Part shown: in pieces, positions 31,288 to 44,929 of the stretch
Layout of the letters: each line of letters begins with the position of its first letter
Numbering within the stretch: position 1 is the first letter of the stretch
From: Lamellibrachia satsuma
Lineage: Eukaryota > Annelida > Polychaeta > Sabellida > Siboglinidae
Reading direction: 5' to 3'
DNA: 64,000 bases
Assembly: GCA_033239005.1 (NCBI GenBank)
Contig: BSQZ01000010.1
Location: 8,162,001-8,226,000, forward strand
Notes under the pieces: model-generated
What the model was told of the DNA's origin: nothing
Seen by the model: the letters and a program-made list of their open reading frames with translations, nothing else
Database searches by the model: none
Program-made: the position numbers and the translations under genes

Positions 31288-31720
31288 TTGGATAGCATGG
31301 ACGTGGATAGCTTCATTTTATTTGGTACGAACATATATACTTATGATGATTGCGATGGAGAAATCCGAAGGAGATTAGCTCTTGCCTGGACAGCAATGGT
31401 GAACCGCGATATGCAGAAAAGACACGTGGACGCCTTGAGTTTTTCAGTACTGGTGTATGTATGCGAATCAACAGCATGGACATGTGGTCCTGGAGAAGGA
31501 TGCTAAGAAACCCTTTGGCGGCCGGGAGAACAAACAAGTCCGTCATTGAAAAACGCAGTAAGGTGACAGGTCCTCCCAGTACGTGTACAATTTTCGAAAA
31601 AGAAGGTGTCATGCTTCCGGCACATCATTCGTAGAGAAGACGACAGGTTGGAAAAGGAGATACTGATCGGCGTTAACAATTGGTTGGAGGCAGCTCATTA
31701 TGGACGTCGAAAGGAGCCGT
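31288..31720 (+). pseudogene. LINE 3'-coding fragment, unit A
   Basis: Frames give DDCDGEIRRRLALAWTAM, MWSWRRMLRNPLAAGRTNKS and FRHIIRREDDRLEKEILIGV, typical of the region after the reverse transcriptase in RTE-like LINEs (EIRRRIxxAxxAM ... WCWRRMLxIxWxxRxTN ... GHIxRxxxLxKxxLxG). Frameshifted. Confidence 0.7.
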
Positions 31721-32165
31721 ACAAATCAAGTGGACATCTCACCATACTAGAACTTTTTTTTTTACATGATTTTTCAGCAAGTTTTGTACTGTTCGTTTAT
31801 TAATTATTTTTGCAACGGCATAACACATTCATCACGATTGATATTAACTATTCTAGAGCAGTGGTAAATACTTATTCAACCGCTTTTAAATACGTCAACT
31901 AATTAATCACGCTGCAGCATAACAACTTCATCACGACTAATACTTATTTTACAAGAGCACCGTATGATCATTAGTCAACCTGTTTTTGGCAAGCTCTTTT
32001 TTAACTAATTAATCACGTAATAACAAGTCCCCACGCGTGTGATGTTGTTGACATATGCCTCTTTCTTACGCTACAGGAGATCAGTAAGCGAGATGTTCCC
32101 ATGCCGCATAACGATACGTAGGCATACATAGCACATGTTGTATTTTTTTCTGGATGTAGTTACGC
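31721..32165. other. No recognised feature
   Basis: AT-rich, absent from unit B. Confidence 0.4.
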
Positions 32166-32171
32166 GAAGTG

Positions 32172-32830
<659 letters not shown>

Positions 32831-32834
32831 AGAC

Positions 32835-35800
32835 GACTACGTATCATTCCTAGAGGAACGAATCTTGTATCCCTGACGGGAAACCCGGCTTGTCCGCCCG
32901 AAACAACATCGGTCCAGTCCTTCGTGGAACGAATCTTTTTTCCCTCAGGGGAAACCCGGCTTGTCCGCTGACAACACCACATCGGTCCCGTCCTTCGTGG
33001 AACGAATATTTTATCCCTCACGGGAAACCCGGCTTGTCCGCCCGAAACAACATCGGTCCCGTCCTTCGTGGAACGAATCTTTTTTCCCTCAGGGGAAACC
33101 CGGCTTGTCCGCCGACAACACCACATCGGTCCGGTCCTTCGTGGAACGAATATTTTATCCCTCACGGGAAACCCGGCTTATCCGCCGACACCACATCGGT
33201 CCCGTCCTTCGTTGACCGAATATTTTATCCCTCACGGGAAAGGCGGTTTATCCGCCAACACAACATTGGTCCCGTCCTTCGTGGAACGAATCTTTTATCC
33301 CTTAGGGGAAAACCTGCTTGTCCGCCGACAACACCACATCGGTCCCTTCCTTCGTGAAACGAACCTTTTATCCCTCACGGGAAAACTGGCTTGTCCTCCG
33401 ACACCATATCGGTCCCGTCCTTCGAGGAACGAATCTTTTATCCCTCACGGGAAACCCGGCTTGTCCGCCGACATCACATCGGTCCCGTCCTTCGTTGACC
33501 GAATATTTTATCCCTCACGGGAAACGCGGTTTATCCGCCAACACAACATTGGTCCCGTCCTTCGTGGAACGAATCTTTTATCCCTTAGGGGAAAACCTGC
33601 TTGTCCGCCGACAACACCACATCGGTCCCGTCCTTCATGGAAAGAATATTTTATCCCTCATGGGAAATCCGGCTTGTCCGCCGACACCACATCGGTCCCG
33701 TCCATCTTGGAACTAATCTTTTATCCCTCACGGGAAACCCGGCTTGATCGCCGACATCACATCGGTCCTGTCCTTCGTGGAACGAATCTTTTATCCCTCA
33801 CGGGAACCCCGGTTTGTCTGCCGCAACACCACATCGGCCCCGTCCTTCGTGGAACGAATCGTTTATCGCTCACGTGAAACCCGGCTTGTCTGACGACACA
33901 ACATCGGTCCCGTACTTCGTGGAACGAATCTTTTATCCCTCACGGGAAACCCGGCTTGTCCGCCCGAAACCACATCGGTCCGGTCTTTCGTGGAACGAAT
34001 CTTTTATCCCTCACGGGAAACCCGGCTTGTCCGCCCGAAACTACATTGGCCCCGTCCTTCGTGGAACGATTCTTTTATCCCTCAGGGGAAACCCGGCTTG
34101 TCCGCCCGAAACCACATCGGTCCCGTCCTTCGTGGAACGAATCTTTTATCCCTCAGGGGAAACCCGGCTTGTCCGCTGACAACACCACATCGGTCCGTAC
34201 TTCGTGGAACGAATCTTTTATCCCTCACTGGAAACCCGGCTTGTCCGCCCGAAACCACATCGGTCCCGTCCTTCGTGAAACGATTCTTTTATCCCTCAGG
34301 GGAAACCCGGCTTGTCTGACGACACAACATCGATCCCGTCCTTCGTGGAACGAATATTTTATCCCTCAAGGGGAAACCGGCTTGTCTGCCGACACCACAT
34401 CGGTCCCGATCTTCGTGGAACGAACCTTTTATCCCTCACGGGAAACCCGGCTTATCCGCCGACACCACATCGGTCCCGTCCTTCGTTGACCGAATATTTT
34501 ATCCCTCACGGGAAACGCGGTTTATCCGCCAACACAACATTGGTCCCGTCCTTCGTGGAACGAATCTTTTATTCCTTAGGGGAAAACCTGCTTGTCCGCC
34601 GACAACACCACATCGGTCCCTTCCTTCGTGAAACGAATCTTTTATCCCTCACGGGAAAACCGGCTTGTCCGCCGACAACACCACATCGGTCCCGTCCTTC
34701 ATGGAAAGAATATTTTATCCCTCATGGGAAATCCGGCTTGTCCGCCGACACCACATCGGTCCCGTCCTTCGAGGAACGAATCTTTTATCCCTCACGGGAA
34801 ACCCGGCTTGTCCGCCGACAACACCACATCGGTCCCGTCCTTCATGGAAAGAATATTTTATCCCTCATGGGAAATCCGGCTTGTCCGCCGACACCACATC
34901 GGTCCCGTCCATCGTGGAACGAATCTTTTATCCCTCACGGGAAACCCGGCTTGATCGCCGACATCACATCGGTCCTGTCCTTCGTGGAACGAATCTTTTA
35001 TCCCTCACGGTTTGTCTGCCGCAACACCACATCGGCCCCGTCCTTCGTGGAAAGAATCTTTTATCCCTCGCGTGAAACCCGGCTTGTCTGACGACACAAC
35101 ATCGATCCCGTACTTCGTGGAACGAATCTTTTATCCCTCACTAGAAACCCGGCTTGTCCGCCCGAAACCACATCGGTCCGGTCCTTCGTGGAACGAATCT
35201 TTTATCCCTCACGGGAAACCCGGCTTGTCCGCCCGAAACTACATTGGCCCCGTCCTTCGTGGAACGATTCTTTTATCCCTCAGGGGAAACCCGGCTTGTC
35301 CGCCGACAACACCACATCGGTCCGGTGCTTCGTGGAACGAATCTTTTATACCTCACTGGAAACCCGGCTTGTCCGCCCGAAACCACATCGGTCCCGTCCT
35401 TCGTGGAACGAATCTTTTATCCCTCAGGGGAAACCCGGCTTGTCCGCTGACAACACCACATCGGTCCGTACTTCGTGGAACGAATCTTTTATCCCTCACT
35501 GGAAACCCGGCTTGTCCGCCCGAAACCACATCGGTCCCGTCCTTCGTGGAACGATTCTTTTATCCCTCAGGGGAAACCCGGCTTGTCCGCCGACAACACC
35601 ACATCGGTCCCGTACTTCGTGGAACGAAACTTTTATCCCTCACGGGAAACCCGGCTTGTCTGACGACACTACATCGGTCCCGTACTTCGTGGAACGAATC
35701 TTTTATCCCTCACGGGAAACCAGGCTTGTCCGCCGACAACACCACATCGGTCCCGTACTTCGTGGAACGAATTTTTTATCCCTCACGGGAAACCCGGCTT

Positions 35801-36245
35801 GTCCGCCCGAAACAACATCGGTCCCGTCCTTCGTGGAACGAATCTTTTATCCCTCACGGGAAACCCGGCTTGTCCGCCGACAACACCACACCGGTCCCGT
35901 CCTTCGTGGAACGAATATTTTATCCCTCACGGGAAACCCGGCTTGTCCGCCGACAACACCACATCGGTCCCGTCCTTCGTGGAACGAATATGTTATCCCT
36001 CAAGGAAAACCCGGCTTGTCCGCCGACACCACATTGGTCCCATCCTTCGTAGAATGAATCTTTTATCCCTCACGGAAACCCGGCTTGTCTGCCGACACCA
36101 CATCGGTCCCCTCCTACGTGGAACGGATCTTTCATCCCTCACGGGAAACTCGGCTTGTCTGTCGACACTACATCGGTCCCGTCCTTCGAGGAACGAATCT
36201 TTTATCCCTCACGGGAAACCCTGCTTGTCTACCGACAACACATCT
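32835..36245 (+). repeat. Satellite of ~70-73-bp units, about 48 copies (unit A only)
   Basis: Unit core CGTCCTTCGTGGAACGAATC, TTTTATCCCTCACGGGAAAC, CCGGCTTGTCCGCC, ending either CGACAACACCACATCGG, CGACACCACATCGG or CGAAACCACATCGG. The length classes (73, 70, 71) alternate. Larger blocks recur (for example the ATTGGTCCCG / CCTTAGGGG variants at 33260, 33550 and 34540), showing higher-order structure. No in-unit stop in several frames makes long spurious ORFs. Confidence 0.95.
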
Positions 36246-36862
<617 letters not shown>

Positions 36863-37044
36863 CCACTTGAGTCACCTTTAAATTACATCATCTACCTACC
36901 TACCCTACACATAATACACAGTTCCATACAGGAAACCCTGCAATATCAAACCTCAAGTCAACTTTGTCCGTCATTACAGTATTGCGTAACCCCTGATTGC
37001 CCATGGCATTACTACCAAGGTAAACACCAAGCATGGGGCAATTA

Positions 37045-37215
37045 ACTTTAAGTTAATTAATTAAATTACAATTAACTCAGAAATGTTCCAATTAAATTAA
37101 ATTAACCTCACATATTTCTCAGGTCAATTAAATTAAATTAAATTAACCTCCCAAATTCTTCAGTTAAATTAAATTAACAATTAACTTTAATTCAGTTAAC
37201 AATTAAATTATGTTT
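37045..37215. repeat. AATTA-rich simple repeat, unit A
   Basis: Irregular AATTAAATTAAATTAACC units; counterpart at 52256-52415. Confidence 0.8.
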
Positions 37216-37670
37216 TGGTAGAAATGCAGATTACATTCATATTCCACTGGTTTTTTTTTTTGTAAGTGCACTTGATACATATCATTGAAATAATACTATG
37301 CTAATTTTATTAACACGTTTTATAACAGTTCTAAAATCACAAATAGGTTGGTAAACGTAACTGTCACGATAGTATAGGGTTCATATATATTGATGGAATT
37401 ACATTACTTATTACATCTGAGAATTATTATTATTATCATAAAGCAAATCTGAACATTATTATGTTTGATTTATGCAATATTTATATAGCAAGATATTTGT
37501 TCATGGAGTATTTTATCACATTTGAAAAGTTGCACATTATTGTTAAAATTAATGTTTTTTTCTTAAATTAATATAAAGTTGTGGCTGAAGATTTGCTGGG
37601 CGTGTAGTTTCCTCCTATATTCAACCACCAAATTAACAAAACCGGATAACTAACTATTTTGGGAAAGTGT
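37216..37670. other. No recognised feature
   Basis: AT-rich; counterpart 52416-52850. Confidence 0.4.
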
Positions 37671-37674
37671 TTAC

Positions 37675-38081
<407 letters not shown>

Positions 38082-38204
38082 GTACATGTAGACTAATTAG
38101 TGTGGTCCAAGCCAGCGAAAACAAAGCTTTAGAATATCAGGTTAGAAGTAATTGTTCATAATTAAGCACTTGCGTCATTATTAATTCAATCGTGTCTTCA
38201 CGCC

Positions 38205-38420
38205 AGGTAGTGAACACTAGTGTGTTGACGTCATTAACACTTCTGCCGTGTCTTGTGTGGTTGATGTAGAGTCAACAGCAGGTAACACGTTTACCCCTTG
38301 TGTGTGATATCTTACTTTACCTGGCACGAGACAGAAGGTGTGGATAATAGTTTATCGTCCGAAAGACACATGCGAAGTGAGGGGAACGAAATTGCCCAGG
38401 TGGGCTCAAACCCGGTCCTC
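38205..38420 (-). mobile_element. SINE-like repeat, unit A copy 1
   Basis: On the minus strand: B-box-like GGGTTTGAGCCC, GGGCAATTTCGTTC, TGTCTTTCGG, GTGCCAGGTAAAG and ACCTGCTGTTGAC in the same order as the fuller copy at 38920-39161. Counterpart 53150-53365. Confidence 0.55.
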
Positions 38421-38919
38421 TTGATAGATATTTACGCCGATCGAAAGGAATGTTTATTTTGATAGTGTAGAAGGAAGGATTCATATATATTCGTTCTAAT
38501 CTCATGCTACCACCAACATAAATTCTATCTTAAGTATCTATTCATCTGAACATCGCCGTAAAAACAGCGTTCTAGTTTATTCATTTATCTTTAAGTCCTT
38601 AAGTTACTACACTTTGTATGGTTAAAATGCTGAATACTAAAAGAAATTACTACAAACAGCAAAAGAATCATGTTTATGCCGAAACGATTGACGTCACAAA
38701 TAATAAATCAACACAAATATGAACACGCATATTTCCTCCAATAAATAAAATTAAGTCATTTAATATATTCTTATAAAAACATTGATGACGCACGATATTG
38801 TCACAGTGTTATTCGCGCGTTATTGTAACCCAGCTGTGCTTTTCATTTTAACTTGTATCCTCTTGCGAGATGGCTGGCAGAATTGATTGAGCGGCGTCGT
38901 GGACGTCACGAACACTTCT

Positions 38920-39161
38920 GCAGTGGTTCGTGAGAGATGGAGTCCACAGCAGGTTACACATTCACCCCAGTGTGGAATATTTTATTTCCCATGGCATAGA
39001 CACCAGGTAGAAGGGACCAACGGCTTTTAGTGTCTCTCGAAATACACAGGCAAAGTGGGGTGAACGAAATTGTCTAAGTTTCTAAACGGCAGTAGGTGGT
39101 TTTGAACCCCGGTTCCCTCGACCGAAAGTCCGAAGCTCTTCCACACGAACACTGCGCCCCA
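38920..39161 (-). mobile_element. tRNA-derived SINE, unit A copy 2
   Basis: The minus strand starts TGGGGCGCAGTG with A-box region and B box GGGGTTCAAAACC, then body motifs AATTTCGTTCACCCC, ACCTGGTGTCTATGCC and ACCTGCTGTGGACTCC. The unit B copy (53820-54072) has a better head (GGTGGTCGAGTGGTAGAG). Confidence 0.7.
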
Positions 39162-39309
39162 CAGATGTTCTCTTTGCTAACTTTCTTAATAAAAATAATA
39201 ATTAATTCCTATGGCGCCTATATCCTCAGGAACCTGACCTCACAGGCACACCAAAACAGAATCATTAAGCATAATCGTGAACAGGAGAAGGCAGTGCTAG
39301 GTGGTGTGT

Positions 39310-39660
39310 AAACCATCAACGCGTGTGACCAGACTGTGTTGTCTGTACACTTACAAATGGTTTAACTATGCACAGGGAATATGATTATTTACATAGCTTT
39401 GTGCATTAATTAGAAGTTAATTAAAAATGTAAATTGTCGAAACGGGGCTCAGGAGCATTAGTTGAGCAGCGGCTAAAGAACGAAGACGAGTGTTCTTTAC
39501 CACAAAATACATCAAGGAATTCATTATTTCCGAGCAAATTGGGACATCGGAAAGCTACATGGCAACATATTAGCAGTTAGTTACACTAGTTGCGAATGGT
39601 CTATAAGTCTATATTAATTCAGGTGTGACGACTTATTAATGAAATGTGTTGACCTGTCGT
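39310..39660 (-). mobile_element. Second copy of the minisatellite-bearing element, single repeat unit
   Basis: Inverted relative to 4720-6330: contains the reverse complement of AACTGCTAATATGTTGCC once, CCCGTTTCGACAAT, TCGTCTTCGTTCTTTAGCC and TCTGGTCACA in the same order. Absent from unit B, where sequence jumps from the 39189 to the 39816 equivalent. Confidence 0.65.
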
Positions 39661-39734
39661 GTTGTATAATGTGTTGACCTGTCGCGTATACAGATAATAC
39701 AAACTTACAAACAAACGAAACACTTAAATGGATC

Positions 39735-39780
39735 AGCACGCACGCACGCACGCACGCACCCACGCACGCACGCACGCACG
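39735..39780. repeat. (CACG)n microsatellite
   Basis: Short GCAC tetranucleotide run at the right side of the stretch missing from unit B. Confidence 0.9.
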
Positions 39781-39847
39781 CTTCCAACAGGTGAATTGTG
39801 TCATTGACGTCATCTTGTCGGTTTCAACAACAGCCACAGACACATGA

Positions 39848-39985
39848 TTCGCTTGAGGTGCCACTGCGGATTGATACAAGATTCGCTTGTGGTGCCACTG
39901 CGGATTGATACAAGGTTCGCTTGTGGTGCCACTGCGGATTGATACAAGATTCGCTTGTGGTGCCACTGCGGATTGATACAAGACA
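39848..39985. repeat. 33-bp minisatellite, about 4 copies (unit A)
   Basis: Unit GATTCGCTTGTGGTGCCACT plus GCGGATTGATACA. About 6 copies in unit B. Confidence 0.95.
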
Positions 39986-40261
39986 CAGTAACCTGCATCA
40001 ACCGATAAAAAGCTTGCTGAAGTAACCGGAAAAATTGCCCCCAAAACACAATACAGGATCCTTTTCTTCCGATATTCTACGAAAAAAACATGGATGACGC
40101 ACGATATTTTCACAGTGTTTTTCGCGTGTTATTGAAACCCAGCTGTGCTTTTCATTTTAACTCGTATCCTCTTGCGAGATGGCTGCAGTGGTTCATGAGA
40201 GGTGGAGTGAAATCTAGTGAGGTTAACGTAGAATATCGGAACAACGCATCGTTAAAGATAA

Positions 40262-40400
40262 CGTGTCCACGACAGGCTATACATGTGTCCCCTGTGTGTG
40301 GTCTTTTACCTGGTGTCTATACCTGGCATAGACACCAGATAGAAGGGACTAACAGTTTTAGTGCCTCACCCGAAAGACACGTAATCTCATCTTCCTTCCC
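40262..40400 (-). mobile_element. SINE body fragment, unit A copy 3
   Basis: Shares the GACACCAG / AGAAGGGAC / CCGAAAGACAC motifs with 38920-39161 but lacks a tRNA head. It ends just before the candidate exon region. Confidence 0.5.
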
Positions 40401-40520
40401 ATGTGCCAGGTGAGTCCGCAAGATGTGCCCAGTCTCGATAAAACGGCTTTGTTTGCCGCCAGCCTGCTCTGCAAACTAATGTTTCCTGATAACGAGGAGG
40501 GCATCGAACCAGTGCGACAC
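40401..40520 (+). CDS. Possible exon upstream of the conserved 100-codon frame, unit A
   Basis: Between a pyrimidine-rich acceptor-like CTTCCTTCCCATGTGCCAG and a donor-like GGCAG|GTATAAG the frame reads DVPSLDKTALFAASLLCKL and FPDNEEGIEPVRHRGR. The same frame is open in unit B (54656-54774). The phase does not obviously join to 40725, so the link is unproven. Confidence 0.3.
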
Positions 40521-40724
40521 CGCGGCAGGTATAAGCTAGGAATCTTGTTATATCCAATGGTACGGCAGACACGTACCCCCTCTTCCCCCGTCGTGCAGCG
40601 GCGTGTCACAAGTAACGAGACACAAAGCTGAGGGAGGGCACCCATCGCGATATCATAGCCAATGTGTTAGATTTATGCTATTACTGCACAGCATGACAGT
40701 TGTTTTTCCACAAATGCTTTAGGA

Positions 40725-41027
40725 GTGTTCGTCGCTGTATCCCACGCTTGCTTGCACGGGTCCTACATCGCAAAGCATACACAACGATGTTTTTCAAAGG
40801 GTCGACTCGACCCAACGTACGGTGTTTACCTGCTTGAACAGAACATGTTGCGCTGCGTAACGGAGAAAGGTGATCAACAGTGTGTGAAGATCAACAATGG
40901 GAGACTGTGTGTCCAAAATATAATTAAAGCGATTAAAACCAAGATATGGGGATTGGCGGATTACTTTGCTGAGAGACGTGACAGCATATTGACCAACAGA
41001 ATAACCGACTGGACACAAAGGACATAA
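40725..41027 (+). CDS. Conserved 100-codon cysteine-containing frame, unit A (terminal exon?)
   Basis: Open from VFVAVSHACL through RCFSKGRLDPTYGVYLLEQN, LRCVTEKGDQQCVKINNG and LCVQNIIKAIKTKIWGLADY to DWTQRT-stop. Five Cys and strong similarity to the unit B copy with no indel suggest a real exon of a secreted protein. An acceptor-like CTTTAG lies just upstream. I do not recognise the family. Confidence 0.5.
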   Translation: MFVAVSHACLHGSYIAKHTQRCFSKGRLDPTYGVYLLEQNMLRCVTEKGDQQCVKINNGRLCVQNIIKAIKTKIWGLADYFAERRDSILTNRITDWTQRT

Positions 41028-41034
41028 TTATGTA

Positions 41035-41830
41035 TGGAGAAGAGGGAGGGAAAATAAAAGAGATAGCGATATGAAACGAGGGAGCATAGGGGCATACAAT
41101 TCAAATAACTGGCCGAAGGCAAAGCAAAACCTTGAAGATTGGTGTAGAGATCTGTATCCTGCAGTCAGCTGAGAAGAACAGAAACAGAGAGTATTGCGGC
41201 AGTTTGATAACAAATGACTTGAAGAAGTCAGATAGCTTTGGAGAAATGTTTCGCAACTGCTCCTACTATAAGCTAAGACATCTAACAAAAAGGTAATTGT
41301 AAATGGTCGCAAAGCTATTACTGACAAAAACAACAACAGCTCCCGGAACATTGGCCCATGTAACTTGCTTATATTTATTTGTAAACTTCCTTCTGCACGT
41401 TCCCATCAATACACTGATAACCTCTTTCTGCTTGTTCGATACACGACAAGTATATTTACACTGCTGCTGTTGTCTCGTGCAATCAAGTCCCTTAAATCAA
41501 ATCAAATCAAATGTTCCCACGTAACATCGTCGTTCTCTGTTCTATTTTACGTTTTCTTCCCTCAAAACCCAAACTGACAACATAACTGGACAATTTGTTA
41601 AATTAATAATCACATTTTCCGCTGTAATAACATAACTCAATAATAAATAATGCAAGTTTGTGCGTTGTACAAGTCAGTAGACACAAGAGAGGTCGTCTTC
41701 TCCATCTGGTTTATTTATATGTATACACATATATTTGAAAACCTGGTACACATACAACTCAAAAACACAATTATAAAATACTTTTTTTCAATCAGGATGT
41801 TGATCTAAGCACATAACTAAATGTAATTGT
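41035..41830. other. Conserved non-coding block, unit A
   Basis: Collinear with 55305-55890 as far as about 41640. It includes an (AAATC)n run at 41493-41512 resembling a retroelement 3' tail. No exon supported. Confidence 0.4.
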
Positions 41831-41837
41831 TGTATGA

Positions 41838-42085
41838 CAGCGCCGTTGACAGCGCCGCTGACAGGCGCCGTTGACAGCGCCGTTGACAGAGCCGTTGACA
41901 GTGCCGTTGACAGAGCCGTTGACAGCGCCGTTGACAATGCCGTTGTCAGTGCCGTTGACAGCGGCGTTGACAATGCCGTTGACAGCGCCGTTGACAGCGC
42001 CGTTGACAGCGCCGTTGACAGAGCCGTTGACAGCGCCGATGATAGTGCCGTTGATAGCGCCGTTGACAGCGCCGTTGATAGCGCG
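41838..42085. repeat. 12-bp minisatellite, about 20 copies (unit A only)
   Basis: Unit GCCGTTGACAGC with third-position variants. Absent from the corresponding place in unit B. Confidence 0.95.
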
Positions 42086-42240
42086 GTTCGCAGCATTCGT
42101 GTGTAGAGGTTTTGTGTTGCCTGTCATACCGATTACTTTCCACGCCGGCGCTCTTGTTCACACCAGGTTGTATTGTACAAACCGTGTGACCAAATGTGAC
42201 GTCATCTACAGAGACGACTAATATCAATGTTCAGTGCCAC

Positions 42241-42300
42241 TATAAAAACAAATCACTCAACAAAAACATTGAAATTTGACATGAAAACCCATCTCCTCGT
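42241..42300 (+). promoter_or_regulatory. TATA-like box and possible start, unit A
   Basis: CACTATAAAAACAAATCACT followed about 40 nt on by an ATG reading MKTHLLVEVTVVVCQ. Conserved at 56956-57045 (MNTHLLVEVTVVVCQ). Weak evidence only. Confidence 0.25.
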
Positions 42301-42474
42301 GGAGGTGACAGTCGTCGTATGCCAGACATGGTTACGATATTACAAACAAATCTGTTATCGTGTTTATACTACACGCGATCATGTTGACTGTCTAGACTGT
42401 GACTACCCTGCTACCACTAACTTGTCTTTTTTATACAATTTAACATATGTGTCTCTATTTCAGGATAACAGTAA

Positions 42475-42489
42475 GTCTTTCTGTCTGTA

Positions 42490-42526
<37 letters not shown>

Positions 42527-42740
42527 TTGTGTATGTATGTATGTATGTATGTATGTATGTATGTATGTATGTATGTATGTATGTATATATGTATGTATGT
42601 CTGTCTGTATGTATGTATGTCGTTCTGTATTGCATGCATGCTTGTATGTATGTATGTGTATAGGTGGGTAGGTAAGTAGGTAGGTAGGTATGTATGTATG
42701 TATGTATGTCTGTATGTATGTATGTATGTATGCATGTAAC
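42475..42740. repeat. GTCT / GTAT microsatellite, unit A
   Basis: Runs of (CTGT)n, (GTAT)n and (GTAG)n. Counterpart 57130-57785. Confidence 0.95.
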
Positions 42741-42782
42741 ATATGTATCTGTATTTCAAGATAATAGTTTGTTTGTCTTTGT

Positions 42783-44600
42783 GAAGTGAAGCGCAACAAA
42801 CAGCCTATCCTATCCTATCCTATCCTATCCAGGGTTAGTGATCGCCGCTGTACCTGCAGCTTGCTGCTAGTGCATGCTTAAGGCCTCTCCTACTCAACTG
42901 TTCCTGCGGCAACACCTTCAAGTGGACCCCCTGATTTCTTACTGAGTTTGCCACAGGCACGACCGGGTACTCAGGGGTATAACTGGGAATTGGGCAGACT
43001 GGGTTCATTCACCCAAACAGAAAATCCGAAGTGGAGCCTCTAAGGCGGCCATATGTCGTGATCGCATCTCCTGCAGCCAAGCTGGTGCCAAGCGTCGTGC
43101 TCTGCACTATTTAGGTCACACTAGGGGTAAGACCACAGTTGACGAATGTAGGACGTATTAAATTGCGATATGTGAATTTAAACAATTCGTATTAGTTGAC
43201 ATAAGTGCAGTTGGGCAGGCATATTCACAGGTATATTTGTAGAAACTATTGGCTGTGAAATGGTGCATTTATTTGAGAGTTTAACTGGCAGAGGGATTTA
43301 TGAAAAAATGTTCTGCTACGGGCCACATGGGCGCATGAATACATGGCTATTTTTGTCAAAATTGATGGGCATCGCATGTCGGGGCGTTTTAAAAGAGCTG
43401 GAGGTATGTGATTTTGATAAAATTTAGTCAGTATGTCAATGAGATGATGGCAGTTGCTGTAAAAAAGTTTATGAATGTTTGACGGTCAGGATTTCTTATA
43501 ATCAGACAAAACGTTAACATGGCCACCAATGCAATTCTCTACTGTGGTCTGACCCCACTAGCGAAGCCGAGAGGAGGGTCTTGTCGCTCGGGCAACCCAG
43601 GACCTTCATACATCTCGCCCAGGCATGCGCCATGGAGAGTTTCACTCCATAGTCGCCTCACCGCGACTACACAACACGGAAAGCAACAATTTACGGGTTA
43701 TAGGGAGCAGACCACAGTAGAGAATTGCATTGGTGGCCATGTTAACGTTTTGTCTGATTATATGAAAACTTGACCATCAAAAATTCTGAAATTTTTTCAC
43801 AGCAACTGCCATCATCTCACTGACATGCTCACCAGCTTTTATCAAAATCCCATACCTCCAGCTCTTTTGAAACGCCCCCACGTCAATATTTACCAAAATT
43901 GCCATGTATTCATGCGCCCACGTGGCCCATAGCAGAAAAATTCCCACAAATCCCTCCGCCAGTTAAACTCTAAAAAATTAACTGTTTCACAGCCAATAGC
44001 TTCTACAAACATACCTGTGAATATTCCTGCTCAAAGACACTCATGTCACATAATATTAATTTATTATGTTCCCATTTTACAATTTCACACGCCCTACAGT
44101 TAAGGTACTGTCCTACCACGGGTGCTTGGAGCTTAGGGTATTTGCCTGACAAGTGGACTGAAATACTGCACCAGGCAAAACAAATAAAATGTTAATAAGG
44201 TGCCTGTGTCTTGGCCTTTCGGACGATCTCTCGGGGATTGAAGATGCAAGGAAGACAGCTATCATCGACAGAGAGCTCAGTAGATTCAACGCCTCGCAAC
44301 AAACGGGTCACATCGAGAGAAAGACCTTCTTCTGGCAAGGAAAACAACCCGATGAACCCCGTTTGTATGGAGTGGGGTTTGCCGTCAAGAACTCCCTGCT
44401 GAGCACAACCGAACCACCAATAAAGAGCTCAGAACGCATCCTGTCCCTCCGTATGTCTATGTATCAGACTCGGTGAAATTGCTGAGCATATACACGCCAA
44501 CACTCTGGAAGTCAAAGACCTGTTTTATGAAAAACTCCACTCCATCATCAACAGCGGCCCCGACTCTGAGCACCTGTTCGTGCATCCAATGTTGCTGATG
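42783..44600 (+). pseudogene. LINE 5'-coding fragment split by an insertion, unit A
   Basis: Left piece 42783-42870 and right piece 44180-44600 are contiguous in unit B (57826-58300). The right piece reads SDDLSGIEDARKTAIIDREL and EVKDLFYEKLHSII, an endonuclease-domain N-terminal region of RTE-like LINEs. The piece between is the foldback-bearing insertion. Confidence 0.7.
42871..44179. mobile_element. Foldback-type insertion with ~370-bp inverted arms
   Basis: Arms 43190-43560 and 43705-44050 are reverse complements with scattered mismatches (for example GCCACCAATGCAATTCTCTA at 43521 against its complement near 43720). The loop of about 140 bp is GC-rich. No ORF spans it. Confidence 0.7.
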
Positions 44601-44865
44601 CAACAGCTGCACAAACACCCTGGCGGTTTATCCATCGCTGCACCTTCTTCGCCACATGGGGCGCCACAATCTCAAGCGACACTGCGCGGTACAGGAAATG
44701 TCGCCTCTTTATATATTACACGCTTTGGGTTGACTTTCTTATTTAATCAACCAAAGAGGATGCTTACAATTGCAATGCGATGACTTTATGTATCCCCCCA
44801 ATATATCTTTATTTTTAGCTGTATTTTCGGTATGCCCATTCATAAAGGCAGAAAGGTACTAATGA
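44600..44865. other. Junction segment before unit B
   Basis: No gene; the duplication boundary lies at its right end. Confidence 0.4.
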
Positions 44866-44929
44866 AATATACTTTTTATTGAAGAACGCTCAACCAAATG
44901 TGTCATTGCTAAAGGAGCTCACAATAATT

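Noticed and set aside
42241..42679. Protein starting MKTHLLVEVTVVVC and running into Cys/Val/Tyr repeats
   Set aside because: Most of the frame is a GTCT/GTAT microsatellite; only the TATA-like start is conserved, too little for a gene call.
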